Positions 8,484 through 16,650 of a stretch of DNA of 64,000 nucleotides are shown here, in pieces. The translations under genes and the position numbers were made by a program. Below the pieces are notes generated by a model. The model searched no databases. It was not told where the DNA came from and saw only the letters and a list, made by a program, of their open reading frames with translations. The DNA comes from Bradyrhizobium sp. S69 (GTDB lineage: Bacteria; Pseudomonadota; Alphaproteobacteria; Rhizobiales; Xanthobacteraceae): assembly GCF_009766005.1 (NCBI RefSeq), contig NZ_LMUK01000059.1, positions 21,902 to 85,901 on the forward strand, given 5' to 3'. Position 1 is the first letter of the stretch. Each line of letters opens with the position of its first letter.

Positions 8484-10559
8484 CTATGACGCCTTGATTT
8501 CAGTCGGAAAGCCGCTGATCCCGCGCGACGCGAGCATCGCCGACTCGATCGCGGACTCGAAACATCCGCCGCTGAACCGCGTCTTGGTCCAGTCACCAAC
8601 CACGTAAAGGTTGGAAAAACCCGCCACCGCGCCCGGGTCGAAACGACTTGCGACGTTGTTGCCGGCCGGCGTCTGCACGTATTGATCCGAGATGTCGAAA
8701 TTTGCCAGATCGTAGCGGCCGGCAATTTGCGGGTCCGGTCCGGGCGCGGTGACGGCATTCGGCCAGAGGGTTTGTATGTTCGTCGCCAACCAGCCATCCG
8801 CCAACTGGGTGGCCAACTGGTTCATCTGGTCAGGCGTGACCGGACCGGTGGAAAGCTGCATGCAGCCACAAAAATAGCCGAGCGACTGCGGTGCGTTCGG
8901 ACCGCTCCATGTCTCGCGACACAACAGATGCGACATATCCGCCCATGAGTCGTAAGGCTCGACGAAGGATGTGAGCACGGTCGAACCCAGGGTCCAGCCA
9001 AGCTCGACCATGGTAGGCTGCATCCAGAGCTGCAACGACTGGGTTGCGACCGACCGGCTGCTGTCCAGCGCACCCTGCCAGGCAACACTCGCGGCCGCGA
9101 GCGGAGCAACCACTGGCTTGAGCGCCAGCGGGGGGATGGCAACGATGGCGATGTCGAAATCCGTTCCGACCGCGAGCGTTCGCGTGCCAACCGAGACCGT
9201 GCAGTAACTGGACTCGAAATTGACTTTGGCCGCTTTCAGATGCGCGCCATCGACCAGTTGCGACCAGTCCGGCTGGTTCGGCCAACAGTCGAGGCCGAGA
9301 ACATTCACCAGCGGACGATAGAGGCTGCCATCCACCGTCCTGGCCTGTTGCATCAGATCGATCTCGCCGATCCGGCCGTCGCCAGTCGGGCGCAGTTGCG
9401 TCACCCGGCTGAACAGCTGGATCGATACCCCGCGCGCCGTCAGCACGTCATAGAACGGCGTGAACACCGTATCTCCCATACCGGCGGCCATCCGCCATAG
9501 CGGCGCATCCCGATAGCCGAACACCAGTTCCAACAGGAAGCGCAGCGTGGCGCCCGCGGCCATCGAGCCGTTGTCGAGACTGCCCGCATTGCCCGCAGCA
9601 TACGCAAAGGCGAGGTCATAGGGCGCGCGGACCAGCGCCGAGTCGAGCGTCTCGTCGCTCGCCAGACACGTCTTGAGCCAGGCCCGGAAGTCCTGGGTGT
9701 CCAGCCTGTCATAGGCGCTCGACCCGCCGAAATGGATGTCCCTCGCATAACCAAGGCCGATCGCCAGCCCCAAATTGGCAAGGATCAACAGCCGACGGAT
9801 CGACCATCCTGCTTCAGCCGCCAATTCCGGACGCTCCGGGCCGGCGATGGTCGTCAGCGACGATTGAAGCGCGTTGTTCGCCTCGACCAATCCTGTCAGG
9901 GCGTCGACGGCCACTTCCGCGATCAGACCGGGACCGCTCGGCCGCAATGCCTGGCGGAGGATGGCCAGACCCGCGGTCAGCGGCAGGTCGAGCGGCGCCG
10001 GCAAACGCGCCCGAACCCACTCGTCCAGAAAATCGGCCATGGCGAGGATCAAGCTTGGATCGTTCATCTCGGACAGCGCGGACTCCAGCGCGACGATGGC
10101 GGCCGAAGGCTCGTCACCCGGCAGGCCCGGCAATTTTGGAAAATCGGGAAAATTCCATGGCGCCCAGCTCGGCATCCCGCCCGGCGCCAATGGCGGGCCG
10201 TCCTGCTGCATCAGGGTGACCTGCCGCTGTGGAAGGAAAGCGTCCTGCCAGTTCTGAAACGGATTGGTCGGCCCGGGCTTCCACACGCCGTAGCAGGCGC
10301 GAAGCGTAGCGAAGGCGTTCTGGTAACACCCCATCAGCATGTGCAGGCCATGCTCTTCGATGCGGTTGTCGAGGTCCGCATTGCGGCCACTCGCGCACTT
10401 GCCACCCAGCCGCCACCCCTGGGTATAGAGTGTCACCTGATAACGGCCGTTCTGCTCCGGAGCACTCAACCAGAAGGCGGCCGCCACGGCGGCGGCGCCA
10501 CCGCCCAGAATGGCGATTTTCTGCTGATGCGTTGACCCCGTCGGCTGCGCTGTGGACAT
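8484..10559 (-). CDS. FAD-dependent oxidoreductase, carotenoid desaturase-like (paralog 2)
   Basis: A 691-residue protein with the same plan as the protein at 1874-3994: IAILGGGAAAVAAAFWLS (dinucleotide binding), GWRLGGKCASGRN, then EEHGLHMLMGCYQNAFATL, and a C-terminal YVVGDWTKTRFSGGCFESA with AMLASRG. The Rossmann motif is GGGAAA where paralog 1 has GGGMAG, so the last glycine is lost. It is the first gene of the minus-strand cluster and is followed by a 277-bp gap before the cyclase gene. The two flavoproteins are clearly homologous yet diverged, which suggests two successive reactions or a heterodimer rather than a recent duplication. Substrate unknown. It probably lacks a signal peptide and so acts in the cytoplasm or at the membrane surface. 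Confidence 0.8.
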   Translation of the reverse strand: MSTAQPTGSTHQQKIAILGGGAAAVAAAFWLSAPEQNGRYQVTLYTQGWRLGGKCASGRNADLDNRIEEHGLHMLMGCYQNAFATLRACYGVWKPGPTNPFQNWQDAFLPQRQVTLMQQDGPPLAPGGMPSWAPWNFPDFPKLPGLPGDEPSAAIVALESALSEMNDPSLILAMADFLDEWVRARLPAPLDLPLTAGLAILRQALRPSGPGLIAEVAVDALTGLVEANNALQSSLTTIAGPERPELAAEAGWSIRRLLILANLGLAIGLGYARDIHFGGSSAYDRLDTQDFRAWLKTCLASDETLDSALVRAPYDLAFAYAAGNAGSLDNGSMAAGATLRFLLELVFGYRDAPLWRMAAGMGDTVFTPFYDVLTARGVSIQLFSRVTQLRPTGDGRIGEIDLMQQARTVDGSLYRPLVNVLGLDCWPNQPDWSQLVDGAHLKAAKVNFESSYCTVSVGTRTLAVGTDFDIAIVAIPPLALKPVVAPLAAASVAWQGALDSSRSVATQSLQLWMQPTMVELGWTLGSTVLTSFVEPYDSWADMSHLLCRETWSGPNAPQSLGYFCGCMQLSTGPVTPDQMNQLATQLADGWLATNIQTLWPNAVTAPGPDPQIAGRYDLANFDISDQYVQTPAGNNVASRFDPGAVAGFSNLYVVGDWTKTRFSGGCFESAIESAMLASRGISGFPTEIKAS

Positions 10560-10719
10560 CTGATCGCCCCCTTGCGATTACGCCCCGCCCGAAAACCAAA
10601 CCCCAACGCAATGGTGATCGAGGGCGCCCCCGCACAGCTTCGAGGCGTCGCGCGATCGTGTCAATTCAATTCAATTCTAGGATGTGGATGGACGCTGAAC
10701 ACGTGCCTGATGGATTAGG

Positions 10720-11048
10720 GTTGTCCCGCCGTCGACGACAACCCGCTGACCGCCATATCCGATCGTCTTCGACAACAACGTGCCGACGAACGGCACAGCT
10801 TCGATCTGAAATCCACCGGCGACGATATGCTGATCTTTCTTGCCGCGCAGATCGCGGCGTCGACGGGGTCACCGATCTGGCTCAGCCAGCAGAAGCAAGG
10901 CACATTCCCTGTCTGGGGTAGACCAAAACCGATACCGCGACGATGGGTCTCGCCTGGCAACTCACGACGGACAGCCAGGGTCATACGGTTCTGACGGCGA
11001 TGTTGAAAGCGACAAAAGCCCGACGGACCACGCGGCGACGCCGCTAGT
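10720..11048 (+). pseudogene. Decayed beta-lactamase-family serine hydrolase (fragment)
   Basis: The 636 bp between the flavoprotein gene and tRNA-Pro hold no intact gene. Two plus-strand frames carry pieces that read like the C-terminal half of a class C beta-lactamase/penicillin-binding-like serine hydrolase. Around 10806-10860 there is LKSTGDDMLIFLAAQIA (compare the family's S-T-A-x-D-M-L-x-F-L), and after a frame change at about 10943 there is MGLAWQLTTDSQGHTVL (compare GLGWQ...). The frames end in separate stops, and the catalytic N-terminal half is missing. Short length and frame breaks mean this could be chance similarity. Confidence 0.4.
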
Positions 11049-11196
11049 AGCCCCTTTTCGGAGTCTACCGCGTCATACACTTGAGCTTGTTTTGCAGTGG
11101 TTTATAAGGCCGCTCAGTGTGCCTGCGTGGTCTTGTCAAAACCGAGCGCAGCGCTCGGCAGCAGGTACGGCAACCGATTGAATCTGTTATATATCT

Positions 11197-11273
11197 TGGT
11201 CGGAGTGGCAGGATTCGAACCTGCGACCCCTGCGTCCCGAACGCAGTGCTCTACCGGGCTGAGCCACACTCCG
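11197..11273 (-). tRNA. tRNA-Pro (anticodon CGG)
   Basis: A complete cloverleaf reads on the minus strand: acceptor CGGAGTG pairing with CACTCCG, D arm GCTC...GAGC, anticodon stem CTGCG/CGCAG with loop TTCGGGA (anticodon CGG, reads CCG proline codons), and T arm GCAGG-TTCGAAT-CCTGC. Discriminator A and an encoded CCA end the gene, giving 77 nt in total. It lies just upstream of, and antisense to, the start region of the sua5 gene. Confidence 0.97.
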
Positions 11274-11341
11274 ACAAGAAGGCGGCTTATAGCCTTGGGT
11301 TTCGCATACCGCAAGAAGGCGAATTGAGGATATCGATCCCT

Positions 11342-12334
11342 GTGAATGTGGGCCTGAAAACGCAGATTTTGCCCGCTGGCGAGGCCGCCACGGCGGCCGC
11401 CGCGCATTGTCTGGCGCAAGGGGGCCTGATCGGGTTCCCGACCGAGACCGTCTATGGGCTCGGCGCCGACGCCAGCAACGCTGACGCGGTCGCCCGGCTG
11501 TACCAGGCCAAAGGAAGACCCGCTTTCAACCCGCTGATTGCCCATGTCGGCGATCTCGCCGCCGCCCGGCGGATCGGCCAATTCAACGCGCAGGCCACAG
11601 CCCTTGCCGAAGCGTTCTGGCCGGGACCGCTGACGCTGGTGCTGCCCAAAACGGCCGGCTGCACGGTGTCAGATCTTGCCACCGCCGGGCTCGATACCGT
11701 TGCGATCCGGATTCCGGCGCATCGTGTCGCGCGAGACATCCTGCGCGCGTTCGGCGGGCCGGTGGTGGCGCCGTCGGCCAATCTGTCGGGCCACGTATCG
11801 CCCACCACGGCGGCCCATGTGCAAAGCGACCTCATGGGGCGCATCGACCTGATCGTCGACGGCGGCGCGGTCGCGGTCGGCGTCGAATCCACCATTGTCG
11901 GGTGTTTCGAGACGCCGATGCTGCTGCGACCCGGTGGGCTGCCGCGCGAGGCGATCGAACGCGTGCTGGGCCGCGGGCTTGCCGGGGTGCCGGAGTTGGC
12001 AGCCCACGAATCTGCCGCGCCGCTGGCGCCGGGCATGCTGGCGTCGCATTATGCGCCGCGCACGCCGGTGCGGCTCGATGCCGCCCAAATTGAGGCTGGT
12101 GAGGCGCTATTGGCGTTCGGGCCGCTGACCGTGGCGGGATCGGAAGGCGCCAAGGCCGTGATGAATCTGTCCACACGCGGCGATCTCAACGAGGCCGCGG
12201 CCAATCTTTTCGGCTATCTTCGCATGCTCGACACCAAAGGTGCGCATACCATCGCGGTGATGCCGGTGCCGCATCACGGCCTCGGCGAGGCGATCAATGA
12301 CCGGTTGCGCCGCGCCGCGATCGGCCGGGCCTGA
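11342..12334 (+). CDS. sua5: L-threonylcarbamoyladenylate synthase (Sua5/YwlC type)
   Basis: A 330-residue protein that makes threonylcarbamoyl-AMP from threonine, bicarbonate and ATP for the t6A37 modification of ANN-decoding tRNAs. The N-terminal YrdC domain shows GLIGFPTETVYGLGADA, KGRPAFNPLIAHV, FWPGPLTLVLP, and VVAPSANLSGHVSPT. Residues ~230-330 form the extra Sua5 domain, with MLASHYAPRTPVRL. That domain separates it from the shorter TsaC. A GTG start at 11342 is chosen because GAGGA lies 11 nt upstream; a second GTG is at 11348. The frame is open further upstream across the antisense tRNA, which is not coding. Length fits the Sua5 family well. Confidence 0.93.
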   Translation: MNVGLKTQILPAGEAATAAAAHCLAQGGLIGFPTETVYGLGADASNADAVARLYQAKGRPAFNPLIAHVGDLAAARRIGQFNAQATALAEAFWPGPLTLVLPKTAGCTVSDLATAGLDTVAIRIPAHRVARDILRAFGGPVVAPSANLSGHVSPTTAAHVQSDLMGRIDLIVDGGAVAVGVESTIVGCFETPMLLRPGGLPREAIERVLGRGLAGVPELAAHESAAPLAPGMLASHYAPRTPVRLDAAQIEAGEALLAFGPLTVAGSEGAKAVMNLSTRGDLNEAAANLFGYLRMLDTKGAHTIAVMPVPHHGLGEAINDRLRRAAIGRA

Positions 12335-12373
12335 CGTCACGCAACAAAAGCACAAATAAAAAGAGACGCGACC

Positions 12374-13801
12374 ATGAATATCGTTCAACCCGCCGCCCCA
12401 CAGCTTCCGCCCGAATTGCTCGCAGCTTTCCGCGCGATCGTCGGCGACAAATATGCGGTGACGGATGCCGCCGATATCGCGCCCTACCTCACCGAGGAGC
12501 GCGGCCTGTTCCATGGCCGTTCGCCGCTGGTGCTGCGCCCGGGCTCGACCGCGGAAGTTTCCGCGATCTGTAAGCTCGCCACCGAACACAAAATCGCGCT
12601 GGTGCCGCAGGGCGGCAATACCGGGCTGGTCGGCGGGCAAACCGCGCATCATGGCGAGGTGGTGATTTCGCTGCGGCGGCTGGACAAAATCCGCGAGATC
12701 GATGCGGCCTCCAACACCATGACCTGCGAAGCCGGCGTGGTGTTGCAGATCGCCCAGCAAAAAGCCGCCGAGGCCGACCGGCTGTTTCCGCTGTCGCTCG
12801 GCGCCGAAGGAAGCTGCACCATCGGCGGCAATCTCTCCACCAATGCCGGCGGCACCGGCGCGCTCGCCTATGGCGTGGCGCGCGAAATGGCGCTCGGGCT
12901 CGAAGTGGTGCTGGCGGATGGCCGTGTCCTGAACCTATTGTCGAAGCTGAAAAAGGACAACACCGGTTACGACCTGCGCAACCTTTTCATCGGCGCCGAG
13001 GGCACGCTCGGTATCATCACGGCGGCCACGCTGAAATTATTTCCAAAACCGCGCGCGATCGAGACCGCCTATGTCGGCCTGAAATCGCCCGCCGATGCGC
13101 TGAAGCTGTTGGCGATTTCGCAGAGCATGGCCGCCGGCAGCCTCACCAGTTTCGAGTTGCTGGCCGACATCGCGGTGGATTTCAGCATCCGTCACGGCAT
13201 CGATATCCGCGATCCCCTCACCAGCAAGCACCCCTGGTACGTCCTGATGGAGCTGTCGTCGTCGCGCGACGATGCCCGCGACGCGCTCGAATCGATCCTG
13301 GCCAAGGGCATGGAAGACGGCATTGTCGACGATGCCGTGATCGCGGCGAACCTGTCGCAACGGGCTGCGTTCTGGAAACTGCGCGACGAAATGTCGGCGG
13401 CGCAGAAGCCGGAAGGCGGCTCGATCAAGCACGACATTTCGGTGCCGGTCGCCTCCGTGCCCGCCTTCATCGCCGAAGCCGATGCCGCCGTGGTCAAATT
13501 GATACCGGGTTCGCGGCCGGTGCCGTTCGGCCATCTCGGCGACGGCAACATCCACTACAATGTGAGCCAGCCGATCGGCGCCAACGCCGCCGATTTTCTG
13601 GCGCGCTGGCACGAGCTCAACGCCGTGGTGTTTGCCATCGTGATGCGGATGGGCGGATCGATCTCCGCCGAGCATGGCATCGGCGTGCTCAAGCGCGACG
13701 AATTGCCCGACGTCAAGGACAAGGTCGCGATCTCGCTGATGCGCGGCATCAAGGCGCAGCTTGACCCGCTCGGCATCATGAATCCCGGCAAGGTGCTGTG
13801 A
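12374..13801 (+). CDS. FAD-binding oxidase of the D-lactate/D-2-hydroxyglutarate dehydrogenase family
   Basis: A 475-residue flavoenzyme. The PCMH-type FAD domain includes LVPQGGNTGLVGGQT (about residues 76-90) and GSCTIGGNLSTNAGGTGALAYG shortened to its core IGGNLSTNAGG. The C-terminal catalytic domain carries PFGHLGDGNIHYNVS and the family-typical SAEHGIGVLK, whose histidines bind the metal/substrate region. Members oxidise 2-hydroxyacids (D-lactate, glycolate, D-2-hydroxyglutarate) and pass electrons to ETF, quinone or cytochrome. An ETF-quinone oxidoreductase is encoded at 57474-59132, so ETF coupling is plausible. The stop overlaps the next gene as GTGA, showing coupling to ypeA. The exact substrate is not readable. 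Confidence 0.88.
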   Translation: MNIVQPAAPQLPPELLAAFRAIVGDKYAVTDAADIAPYLTEERGLFHGRSPLVLRPGSTAEVSAICKLATEHKIALVPQGGNTGLVGGQTAHHGEVVISLRRLDKIREIDAASNTMTCEAGVVLQIAQQKAAEADRLFPLSLGAEGSCTIGGNLSTNAGGTGALAYGVAREMALGLEVVLADGRVLNLLSKLKKDNTGYDLRNLFIGAEGTLGIITAATLKLFPKPRAIETAYVGLKSPADALKLLAISQSMAAGSLTSFELLADIAVDFSIRHGIDIRDPLTSKHPWYVLMELSSSRDDARDALESILAKGMEDGIVDDAVIAANLSQRAAFWKLRDEMSAAQKPEGGSIKHDISVPVASVPAFIAEADAAVVKLIPGSRPVPFGHLGDGNIHYNVSQPIGANAADFLARWHELNAVVFAIVMRMGGSISAEHGIGVLKRDELPDVKDKVAISLMRGIKAQLDPLGIMNPGKVL

Positions 13802-14247
13802 TCGTAACGTCGGGGGCTCTCGCGATCGCGCCGATCGCGGACGCTGAGGTCGTGGCCGTCGCTGCGCTGTGGCAGCGTTGTGGATTGACGCGGCCCTGGA
13901 ATGATCCCACGTCCGACATCGCGTTCGCCCGCAAGGGACCGAATTCGGCCGTGCTGGTCGGGCGCGACGGAAACGCCATCGTTGCCTCTGTCATGGTCGG
14001 CCATGACGGCCATCGCGGGTGGGTCTATTACGTCGCGGTCGATCCAGATCATCGCCAGAAGAAATATGGCCGCGTCGTCATGGATGCTGCGGAAAACTGG
14101 TTGCGCCAGCGCGGCATCGAAAAACTGATGCTGCTGGTGCGATCCGACAACACCAAGGTCCAGGCGTTCTACGAACAGCTCGGCTACGACGCGCAGGAAC
14201 GCGTGATCTACGCCAAATGGCTCGATGGCCGCGAGCCCACCCCCTAA
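13798..14247 (+). CDS. ypeA: GNAT-family N-acetyltransferase YpeA
   Basis: A 149-residue GNAT protein. WQRCGLTRPWNDP near residue 25 matches the E. coli YpeA hallmark W-x-RC-x-L-RPWNDP closely. GHDGHRGWVYYVAVDPDHR leads into the acetyl-CoA-binding loop (here RQKKYGR, a weaker version of Q/RxxGxG/A). Near the end LLVRSDNTKVQAFYEQLGY is the usual GNAT motif B. A GTG start at 13798 overlaps the upstream stop by 4 bp. The acceptor substrate of YpeA proteins is unknown. The degenerate R-Q-K-K-Y-G-R loop is worth noting but probably still binds CoA. Confidence 0.88.
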   Translation: MIVTSGALAIAPIADAEVVAVAALWQRCGLTRPWNDPTSDIAFARKGPNSAVLVGRDGNAIVASVMVGHDGHRGWVYYVAVDPDHRQKKYGRVVMDAAENWLRQRGIEKLMLLVRSDNTKVQAFYEQLGYDAQERVIYAKWLDGREPTP

Positions 14248-14265
14248 AATTTAAGCAGGCACCGC

Positions 14266-14847
14266 ATGACCATCTCCGACCGCGTCCGCGTCAAGGACGT
14301 CCGCTTGCTCTCTGACGAGCACTATATCCTGAAGACCACCACGTTCGACTACCGGCGCGCCGATGGCGAATGGCAGACCCAGCACCGCGAGACCTATGAC
14401 CGCGGCAACGGCGTGGCGCTATTGCCCTACAATCTGGCGCAACGCAGCGTGGTGCTGGTGCGCCAGTTTCGCTATCCGGCCTTCGTCAATGGCTACGACG
14501 ATCTCCTGATCGAGGTCGCCGCCGGACAACTCGACAACGCAGCCCCTGAGTTTCGGATCCGCGCCGAAGCCGAAGAGGAAATCGGCTACCGGCTCGGCAC
14601 AATCGAAAAGGTGTTCGAAGCCTTCATGTCTCCGGGATCGATCACCGAGAAACTGCATTTCTTCGTCGCCGAATATGAGCCGTCGATGCGGATCGGCAGC
14701 GGCGGCGGCATCGCTTCCGAAGGCGAGGACATCGAGGTGCTGGACCTGCCGATCGATCAGGCGCTCGCCATGATCACCGACGGCCGCATCCAGGACGCCA
14801 AGACCATCATGCTGTTGCAATATGCCGCGCTGAAGATTTTTGTCTAA
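14266..14847 (+). CDS. nudK: Nudix hydrolase, NudK-like (GDP-mannose / ADP-ribose pyrophosphatase)
   Basis: A 193-residue protein that follows E. coli NudK along most of its length: YDRGNGVALLPYN, VVLVRQFRYPAFVNGYDD, LIEVAAGQLD, then a Nudix box ending RAEAEEEIGY, FMSPGSITEKLHFFVAEY, and EDIEVLDLPIDQAL with IQDAKTIMLLQY. NudK hydrolyses GDP-mannose and related sugar nucleotides; ADP-ribose is an alternative for this subgroup. In the Nudix box the arginine of RE is alanine, while E. coli NudK has lysine there. The two metal-binding glutamates are kept. It sits 18 bp after ypeA, in the same apparent transcription unit as the FAD oxidase. Confidence 0.9.
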   Translation: MTISDRVRVKDVRLLSDEHYILKTTTFDYRRADGEWQTQHRETYDRGNGVALLPYNLAQRSVVLVRQFRYPAFVNGYDDLLIEVAAGQLDNAAPEFRIRAEAEEEIGYRLGTIEKVFEAFMSPGSITEKLHFFVAEYEPSMRIGSGGGIASEGEDIEVLDLPIDQALAMITDGRIQDAKTIMLLQYAALKIFV

Positions 14848-14893
14848 ACGCTCCTGAAAATGTTTTGTTGGACTCGCGGGATGCCGCTACACT

Positions 14894-14920
14894 GAGTTGC
14901 GGCGGGTGCATCCGCAACTC
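14894..14920. other. Perfect 9-bp stem-loop upstream of the MATE gene
   Basis: GAGTTGCGG and CCGCAACTC pair perfectly around a 9-nt loop in the 219-bp gap between nudK and the MATE transporter gene. No T-run follows on either strand, so it is not a standard terminator. It could be a leader structure or an operator. Confidence 0.5.
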
Positions 14921-15066
14921 GACGCCAGAGACCGCGAGGTTTTGGACGATGAATCAAGGCAGTTGAGAGAAGCCTACGGGACCTGATCCGCGAGCCCATG
15001 GCTCGCCGCGGTTCTGCGTGCCGTGGCGTTCACAACACACCTGCCCTCCTTCATCGGATTTCAATC

Positions 15067-16413
15067 GTGAAAGACCTGACCCAAGGCTCCATCGTGAGCC
15101 ACGTCCTGACCATGGCTGCCCCGATTTTCGTCGGCATCGTCATCACGATGCTCTGTCAGTTGATCGATTTGTATTTCGTGGCCGGCGTGGGGGACGCCGC
15201 CATCGCCGGTGTCGGCGCCGCCGGCAATGCCGGATTCCTGATCAACGCGTTCACGCAGGTGCTGAGCGTGGGCACCGGCGCGCTGGTCTCGCACGCCGTC
15301 GGGCGCAAGGACCCTGCCGACGCCAATCTGGTGTTCAACCAGTCGCTCGGTCTGTCGGTGCTGTGGGGGACTTGCGCGCTGGCCGCCGGATGCATGCTCG
15401 CGCGCAGCTACATGCGATCGCTCGCGGCCGACGAAGCCACCATCGAAGCCGGCACGACCTATTTGCTGTGGTTCATGCCGGCGCTGGCGTTGCAGTTTCC
15501 GCTGCTGGCGGTATTCGCGGCGTTGCGTGGCACCGGCATCGTGGCGCCGACGATGGCGATCCAGGCGTTGACCATGCTGATCAACATCGCGCTGGCCCCG
15601 GTGCTGATCGCGGGCTGGGGCACCGGTCGCGCGTTGGGGGTCGCCGGCGCCGGTCTTTCGACCTCGCTCGCGATGGTGCTGGGCGCGGTGATGCTCTGGA
15701 TTTATTTTCGCTGGTCGAAAAACTATCTCGCGCTCGACCCTGCGCAGTTGCGTCCCCGCCTGGTGCAGTGGAAGCGCATCCTGCGCGTCGGCCTGCCGGC
15801 GGGTGGCGAATTCGCCATCCTGTTCATCTATATGGCCGTGATCTATTACGCGTTGCGGGATTTTGGCGCGGCCGCCCAGGCCGGCTTCGGCATCGGCACC
15901 CGCGTGCTCGGCCTGATCCAGGTCCCGGCGATGGCGATTGCGTTTGCGACCGGACCGATCGTCGGACAGAATTTTGGCGCCGGCAACAGCGCGCGCGTCA
16001 GGCAAACCTTCAGGCAGGTGTTATGGCTGGAAGCCGCGATCATGCTCGCCGCCACGATCTTTGCGCAATGGCAACCGGAATTATTGCTGAAGGCATTTAC
16101 CGGCGATCGCGAAACCATAGGGGTCGGCACCATGTTTCTCACCATGGTCTCGTTGAACCTGGTGGCGCAGGGAATGATCTTCCTGTGTTCGAGCATTTTT
16201 CAGGGCCTCGGTCACACCACGCCGCAACTGATCAGTTCGACCGCGCGGCTCGTCACCTATGTCGTGCCGATCGTGTGGCTGTCGGCGCGGCCGGGCTTTC
16301 GCATCGAACAAATCTGGTACCTGTCGATCGCAACCACCACGCTGCAAGCGCTGTTGAGCCTGTGGCTGCTGCGGCTGGAGTTTTCCAGGCGGCTGCCGCC
16401 GATCGCGGCGTGA
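15067..16413 (+). CDS. MATE-family multidrug efflux transporter
   Basis: A 448-residue inner-membrane protein with about 12 hydrophobic segments in two similar halves. The N-terminus KDLTQGSIVSHVLTMAAPI is the usual first segment of NorM/DinF-type MATE transporters. It is followed by QLIDLYFVAGVGDAAIAG, GALVSHAVGRKD and, in the second half, ATGPIVGQNFGAGN. Such pumps export cationic drugs or secondary metabolites in exchange for sodium or protons. The GTG at 15067 is preferred because the conserved N-terminus begins there; an upstream ATG at 14998 would add 23 atypical residues. It stands alone between nudK and a convergent repeat. Confidence 0.9.
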   Translation: MKDLTQGSIVSHVLTMAAPIFVGIVITMLCQLIDLYFVAGVGDAAIAGVGAAGNAGFLINAFTQVLSVGTGALVSHAVGRKDPADANLVFNQSLGLSVLWGTCALAAGCMLARSYMRSLAADEATIEAGTTYLLWFMPALALQFPLLAVFAALRGTGIVAPTMAIQALTMLINIALAPVLIAGWGTGRALGVAGAGLSTSLAMVLGAVMLWIYFRWSKNYLALDPAQLRPRLVQWKRILRVGLPAGGEFAILFIYMAVIYYALRDFGAAAQAGFGIGTRVLGLIQVPAMAIAFATGPIVGQNFGAGNSARVRQTFRQVLWLEAAIMLAATIFAQWQPELLLKAFTGDRETIGVGTMFLTMVSLNLVAQGMIFLCSSIFQGLGHTTPQLISSTARLVTYVVPIVWLSARPGFRIEQIWYLSIATTTLQALLSLWLLRLEFSRRLPPIAA

Positions 16414-16461
16414 GGCTGATTTAGAACGGGATGATTATTGATTGAATCGGCCGAGCTTTCG

Positions 16462-16606
16462 CTTCACGCTGGGAGAGGTCGGCGCGCAGCGCCGGGTGAG
16501 GGGTTCGGGCCTCTCGTTTGGCATAGAGCCCTCACCCGATTTGCACCGGACGATGCTTCGCATCGCCGGGAGCAAATCGACCTCTCCCCGCCGGGGAGAG
16601 GTGAAG
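16462..16606. repeat. Dispersed palindromic repeat between convergent genes
   Basis: Nested inverted arms (GGGAGAGGTCGG..., GGGTGAGGG against CCCTCACCC, and GACCTCTCCCCGCCGGGGAG) fill the gap between the MATE gene and the convergent SRAP gene. The same type of element recurs at 46186-46327 and is related to those at 48467-48520, 48886-48938, 50021-50191 and 50746-50850. It may terminate transcription in both directions. Confidence 0.8.
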
Positions 16607-16650
16607 TGAAGCGCGTGGATAGCCCTGGCTCAAACTAATCTCATCACGAT

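Noticed and set aside
10715..11080. Minus-strand 121-codon frame before tRNA-Pro
   Set aside because: Arg/Ser/Cys-rich composition without motif; the plus-strand hydrolase fragments explain the same DNA better.
15018..16424. 468-codon plus-strand frame over the MATE gene
   Set aside because: Different frame of the same DNA; the MATE frame has a normal membrane-protein sequence while this one is Arg/His/Gly-rich.
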